Assembly: GCF_000001735.4 (NCBI RefSeq)
Contig: NC_003070.9
Location: forward strand, 6,448,001-6,512,000
Source of the DNA: Arabidopsis thaliana
Taxonomy: Eukaryota > Streptophyta > Magnoliopsida > Brassicales > Brassicaceae
Direction: 5' to 3'
DNA: 64,000 nt
A model generated the notes under the pieces. The model ran no database searches and had not been told where the DNA came from. It saw nothing but the letters and a program-made list of their open reading frames with translations. Positions 56,928 to 64,000 of this stretch are shown here, piece by piece. The number at the start of each line of letters is the position of its first letter. Within the stretch, counting starts at the first letter, position 1. A program made the position numbers and the translations under genes.

Positions 56928-58127
56928 CTAGTTTCGGGCAGCTCCAAGCTTCAAACTTTCAACCACATTAGCCACAAAACAGGAAAGTTTTGATTCTGAA
57001 GCTAACCCATCGGCTACTCTTGCAATAGACTTTAGCTCTTCATGCAAATCCGAGTACAGAACCAGAGTGGAGAAGTTCTCATCGATAAGAAGTCCCAAAC
57101 ATTTGGTAATGTCTGTGAGTTCAGGAACCCAGTTGCATAGTTTCAAACCAAGCTTGGAGGCGGCTTTAGGGCATGGACCAGCTTGTGGGAACATCTCATA
57201 CTTCTTCATCCATTTAGAGAGGTATCGAATAAAGCTACCCATCTCATTGCCATTCAACTTACTGACTGCAGATGCAAACATGACTTCGTCAACATTCCGT
57301 GAAGCTAACAAGTAATGCAGGCAAAGCTCTGAGGTTGAAAACCCGTCATGAGCAACCATTAACAAGATAGAAGCCTCTTCTGCAACTTTAGACTTCTTTG
57401 ATAGCTCTGTGTTGCTCACCTTTTCAATAGCCAACATAGCCTGACTCTCCCATTCTTCTCTTACCTTAGCCATAGTGCTAATTGCTTCCTTTGATGGGCA
57501 TAAAAAATACTTCAAGATTGAAAGTAGCTCAGTTGCCCCAAGATCTGAAGCTTCTTTGATCACTACGCAAAGCAAATCTGACCTTTGCTTCTCAACAAGA
57601 TTGCTAACTAAATAAGAGTATGAAGAATGATCAACCAAGGAGTTTGAAATCAAAATTTCCACTAGCTCCCACATCTCTAGACTAATACAACCTTTCAACA
57701 CTAAACCAGATACATCTCTACCCATCAAAAACCCATTTTTCTCCACCAGTATCTGTATCTCAGAACCAGCTTGATCTCCCAAAACCATCTCAGACTCAGC
57801 CTCTGAAATCCCAACTTTCTCACCAATTTTCTCAAGAAACTGCTTTAACATCTTGACAAACTCATCTTTGACAAACCCGTTAGTATCCTTAAGCTTCCTT
57901 TTCAGCTTAGATGAAAACTTTTTACCCAAATCGATGACTTCAACATCACTTTCAGAGATTCCCCACCCGGAAATTGGATTGACAAGGGTACCAAGATTAG
58001 GGTTTTCTAGCTTTGGTTTCAGATTCGCAAAGATACCATCGTGGCTAAGAGGGATTGGATAATCGGATTGCGAGTCGACCTTGTCCTGATTCGCTACGGC
58101 GTTGGAGATAGCTTCGAGCAGCGTCAT
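56928..58127 (-). CDS. Plant-specific protein, probable ribosome biogenesis factor
   Basis: Intronless 399-residue ORF starting MTLLEAISNAVANQDKVD. It is largely alpha-helical by eye, with Leu-rich stretches (GCISLEMWELVEILISNSLV, LVEKQRSDLLCVVIKE) and a basic GKKFSSKLKRKLK (residues 68-80) that could be a nuclear or nucleolar signal. No catalytic motif is seen. It looks like the conserved plant family of At1g18850, which I recall, without certainty, as a nucleolar factor in pre-rRNA processing. Two telo-boxes about 310 bp upstream agree with such a role. A possible 5' UTR intron lies between 58,140 and 58,325. Confidence 0.8.
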   Translation of the reverse strand: MTLLEAISNAVANQDKVDSQSDYPIPLSHDGIFANLKPKLENPNLGTLVNPISGWGISESDVEVIDLGKKFSSKLKRKLKDTNGFVKDEFVKMLKQFLEKIGEKVGISEAESEMVLGDQAGSEIQILVEKNGFLMGRDVSGLVLKGCISLEMWELVEILISNSLVDHSSYSYLVSNLVEKQRSDLLCVVIKEASDLGATELLSILKYFLCPSKEAISTMAKVREEWESQAMLAIEKVSNTELSKKSKVAEEASILLMVAHDGFSTSELCLHYLLASRNVDEVMFASAVSKLNGNEMGSFIRYLSKWMKKYEMFPQAGPCPKAASKLGLKLCNWVPELTDITKCLGLLIDENFSTLVLYSDLHEELKSIARVADGLASESKLSCFVANVVESLKLGAARN

Positions 58128-58439
58128 TGCGAACCAAAAAAATCAAAACTTTATCCAAAATCTGTAATAACAAACAGAACCCATTAACGCAAAACCATGA
58201 ATCCATTCGAAGATTACACAAACAAAGGCTCAAAAAGAGTAAACTAATCTAAAAGCAAATTCAGAAGAGTTCCAAGGAGACCTAAACAACAATGGTTTAG
58301 CGACTAGAGCTGTCAAAATTTTACCTTTCGGATGAAATTATAAGGATGAGAGTTCACTTCAATCGCCGAGACTCGATATCTGTGTGAGGTTAAGGGCAGA
58401 GACAGGTAAAGATGAAAAGCTAAAAGAAGGCGAGAGCAA

Positions 58440-58456
58440 TTAGGGTTTAGGGTTTT
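58440..58456 (-). promoter_or_regulatory. Double telo-box
   Basis: On the minus strand AAAACCCTAAACCCTAA, two overlapping AAACCCTA units. It stands upstream of the 56928-58127 gene, as in ribosomal-protein and ribosome-biogenesis promoters. Confidence 0.6.
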
Positions 58457-60906
58457 GTAAATGGAACACTACTTTCTGCGTTTTAATCTGTTTCCAAATA
58501 TACCCCTGTATTCTCTTACTTATTACGGTGTTATCGGATTTTGGGCATCGACGAATTTAGCTGAATTTTTTTTTTTTCTGGCCTTTTTTTTTTCTTTTGC
58601 TAATTGTAGAAAATGTTTCTAAACAATTTTAAGAGAAAAGTTAAAGTAGTTAAGACATGATGTGCTATAATAAAACACCAAGTCAACAAGCTGACTATTT
58701 ATTCTAAAATGTCAATGGCATATACATAACTCTACGCAACCAGCAAAAGGCCTTAGATCGTGGTCCATTTAAATATGTACTTGTTAATATCAAATTATCA
58801 ATCACATGTGATATGTCCATGATAATTCATCAAATATATCATGATATATGGTCAATTAGTTTCTAGTTTAAAACTCATATAACGTAAGATTATGTTGGTA
58901 AATTTAATTACAACTCTAGTGTTATATTTATGATTAACACATATATCATATATTACTAGTTTGATGCCAAGTCTACGTACCAAGTACCATTCATTTGGCA
59001 AAAAAAAAAAAAAAGACTTAGTTAAACAAAGAGACAAACTGCGCTAAACCTAAATAAAATATACAACTTGAAATTGATTAAACTTTCCTATGGAATTTTG
59101 TTTGTAGGGAAGCCACAAAAAATTTAAAAATTGTAAGCTGATTGATTAGATATGACCATTTATTTTGTGTTCTAGATTTATAGTTTTGCTCATACATCAT
59201 GGCATATATTTGAGTGGTTTGTGTAAATATTTATTACGTTTTGCACTCACCAATAATTAAATCTGCAGAAATATAAATCTTCAACAAAAATTGACCTTTT
59301 ATTAATTATAAAGATATTTTATTTGTGTAATGTCACCAATGTATGACTTTAAGTTCATATATTGGAGTGCTCGTTTTTGTAAACGCATGTATATCATAGC
59401 TGGAGTCATATATATTTTTCTTGGTAATTAGTATTTTCGATCTATAGTCAAGGTCTTTTCTAACCGCTGATTAATAATATCAAAATTCCACTGCTCCACA
59501 ATACATTAATTATATTGTATACCAAACTTTATTCTGCGTTTAGATTCAGATCCAGTAGTAGATAAAATAATAATTCCGATCCAATACAATTCATTTGATG
59601 CTTTAATTAGAACGATCGATGGAGCAACTAAAACCGAATTTGGTCATTCTTTGCCATTTGAAAAACAACCAGTCGTCTCATTTGTTGTTAATAAGTTAAC
59701 ATTGATACGTACGTCGGTACGCGAGTGGCAAAACAAACACATCAGCTCTAAGACGAAACACGTTTGGTTTTCCAAAAAAAAAACGATGTATTGATAAGCT
59801 ATATTGACTTAAAAGGTAATATAGTAACAGCTATCGAAAAATACTACGAATAAATTAGCTAAATTATAATATTAATTATATTAGACTATTTAAATTAGCA
59901 AGAAATCTCTTGGAATGATCTTTCTATTACCTATTTTGGTTCATTCTCTTGTTAATTAACCATAGTAATCCATTTGCGGATTGGCCTGTATCTAGACATT
60001 TGTTCTGTCGCTACCACTAGAAGTTTATCATTTTGAAAATGAAAAGATAAGAGAGATAAAATTGTAACGATGTGATCAAGAAATTTCAACGTTGTTCTTT
60101 AGCAGCAACGTTGGCCGGTGGGTCCATAATTTCGGCTCCAAACCTTATAACAGTGTTTGTTGTTGAGACATAGCTATTTTATTATAACATTAAGCGTTGA
60201 AGTTCAATATTTCTTTTCCAATTAGTCGACACTATCGATCCACGAACAATATTCTTCTTTCTTTTTTCCGAATAAATCGGATGCACAATGGTTGTTTTTA
60301 TTATGTACGTGTGTTGGTATTAGTTTAAAGGGCAGAAAAACCAATTAATAGTATATTATAATATCCCATTCATATTTGGTCGTATACATTGTTATTTTTA
60401 ACTTATTTGTTTTGTTCAATTGGATTGGCTGTTGACCTTTCAAGATTTCATTGTTGCGTGCTTGTTTTTCTCATGGTTTGAAACATTGCTGCATAAAATG
60501 AGTAAATAGAATAATTGTACAACCACTTGGTTCAATGTTTTTACATTTTATAGTCTACAAAAACTCTTTATAAACTAGTATTTAATTTCTGATTTTGGAA
60601 TTTCAACCTACCGTAAAACAAAACAGCGAGACTATCTAATTACAAGACTATAATTGAATTTTAAATCTTAATTTAATATTATATGTGCACTATATGTTTC
60701 ATTCTATTTAAGATAGATATTTGGTAATTTTGTAAATTATAGAAATATGTCATGTTCTCTGAACATTATTAATATAGGAGACTTGCATGTTTTTGTGAAT
60801 TGTTTAATTGGCATAGTCAAAGGATGTATAGGTTGCATATATAGAAATCAACAGTTCCCAAGAGAAAACATGAGAGCTAATAAAAAATTTATCAAAGAAG
60901 ACTAAT
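58457..60906. other. Gene-free spacer and WRKY61 promoter
   Basis: A 2.4-kb AT-rich region without a supported gene. W-box cores (TTGACC near 59293 and 60434; reverse-strand TTGACT near 59449 and 60815) occur upstream of WRKY61, in line with WRKY auto- or cross-regulation. Confidence 0.5.
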
Positions 60907-63209
<2,303 letters not shown>

Positions 63210-64000
63210 AGAGAATTGTTATATATATGTTCTTATATACTCAGTACATTGGTAAATGGGTTTAGACTTTCACTAGTTTCCTAGTTCATCTATATATTGG
63301 TTGTTTAATCACAAGTTTATTTTGTTGTTGGAGTTTATGGAACTAATGTGTACATATGAAACTTTAGAACGAATAAATAAAACTTGGAATTCCTTTTTAG
63401 AATGTACGTGAAAGCATCATTGGGTTCAAGGATTGATTAAAAAAAATCACGAGTCTCGAAGTTATGTGTAAGGTTAATACTCCAACATATATATCAAAAC
63501 AAAAGGTGGATTCAAAAGGTTTTCAATCCTTAAAATTGAATAATCTATCGTGAATTCGTGATCATATGTTGAGTCAAGCTATACTATATAGTAGATCGTT
63601 TATAATAAGATTTTTATATCTTCTTAAACAAGTAATTTAGTGGTTCAACAACAAAATCTGATAAGAGTGTATATTAACAACTTCGTGTGGAGCATTTTTC
63701 ACTGACTTTTGGAACCCAACTTTATAGAGTTTTTCTTCCATGCTATGTACATGGCCCATAAACTTAGAGCTATTAATGGGCTTATTAGGCCCAATGTATA
63801 AAAAAATTTGGCGTTACTATTTGAAGCGTAATGACGTGGAAAACTAGCGGGAGATGTCCCAATCCTTCTTTTCTTCTTCGATTTATTTTGTTTTTGAATC
63901 GATCAATTATTGTTCTTTTTTTCGTCCAATTATTGTTTTTTCTCTTCTTCTTTTTTTTTTTTTTTTGACATCATTATTTTTCTCATCATATTTTTTTTTC
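63210..64000. other. WRKY61 3' region and promoter-like sequence of the next gene
   Basis: The WRKY61 3' UTR is followed by AT-rich DNA. From 63,750 to 63,800 several site II-like motifs occur (TGGCCCA, TGGGCTTATTAGGCCCA), and AGCGGGAGA near 63847 resembles an E2F half-site. These suggest the promoter of a growth-related gene beyond the window edge. No coding exon is recognised inside. Confidence 0.45.

Overview
The window is nuclear DNA of a small-genome dicot. Gene order and encoded proteins match chromosome 1 of Arabidopsis thaliana, or a very close accession, across the run MYB47 to WRKY61 (about At1g18710 to At1g18860; locus numbers are from memory). Supporting signs are short GT-AG introns, AT-rich spacers, about 4 kb per gene, and translations that match the known proteins in order. 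Exon junctions were worked out by hand from splice signals and reading frame.

Layout. 0-5 kb: MYB47 (+). 5-10 kb: gene-free, with a 150-bp inverted repeat and a complete non-autonomous hAT element holding a 26-copy, 28-bp minisatellite rich in E2F-type sites. 10-14.1 kb: a DUF962/Mpo1-like gene (-), a block of degenerate repeats, and NDF6/PnsB4 (+). 16.1-17.3 kb: a ROH1-like DUF793 gene (+). 17.6-18.6 kb: an apparent polycistronic cluster of four C/D-box snoRNAs (-) behind a telo-box and site II promoter; it has no long ORF and is the most notable non-coding find. 19.3-21.6 kb: AGL65 (+). 21.6-30 kb: a tandem array in which the AGL65 3' tail and a small RING gene were duplicated together, giving one whole RING gene, one 3' fragment, one frameshifted copy, one diverged whole copy and a loose AGL65 tail, with a SOBER1-like esterase fragment in between. 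30.8-32 kb: RKD1 (-). 33.5-35.5 kb: NRP2 (-). 37.7-38.9 kb: PKS3 (-). 40.7 kb: tRNA-Leu(CAG). 41.3-46.2 kb: SEC31A-type COPII coat gene in 21 exons (+). 48.1 kb: MIF3 mini zinc finger (-). 51.6 kb: a small secreted-peptide gene with a CLE45-like C-terminus (-). 53-55.4 kb: IQD30 (-). 56.9-58.1 kb: a plant-specific protein, probably in ribosome biogenesis (-). 60.9-63.2 kb: WRKY61 (+).

The genes do not form one pathway. They are ordinary euchromatic neighbours: four classic transcription factors (MYB, MADS, RWP-RK, WRKY) plus a ZF-HD-derived microprotein, a histone chaperone, a COPII coat subunit, a chloroplast NDH subunit, a microtubule/calmodulin scaffold and signalling proteins. A weak common thread is ribosome biogenesis: the snoRNA cluster, the 56.9-kb gene and NRP2 all have AAACCCTA-type telo-boxes upstream. 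The accessory interest lies in the snoRNA cluster, the E2F-site-bearing hAT element, the RING/AGL65 duplication history and the CLE-like gene.
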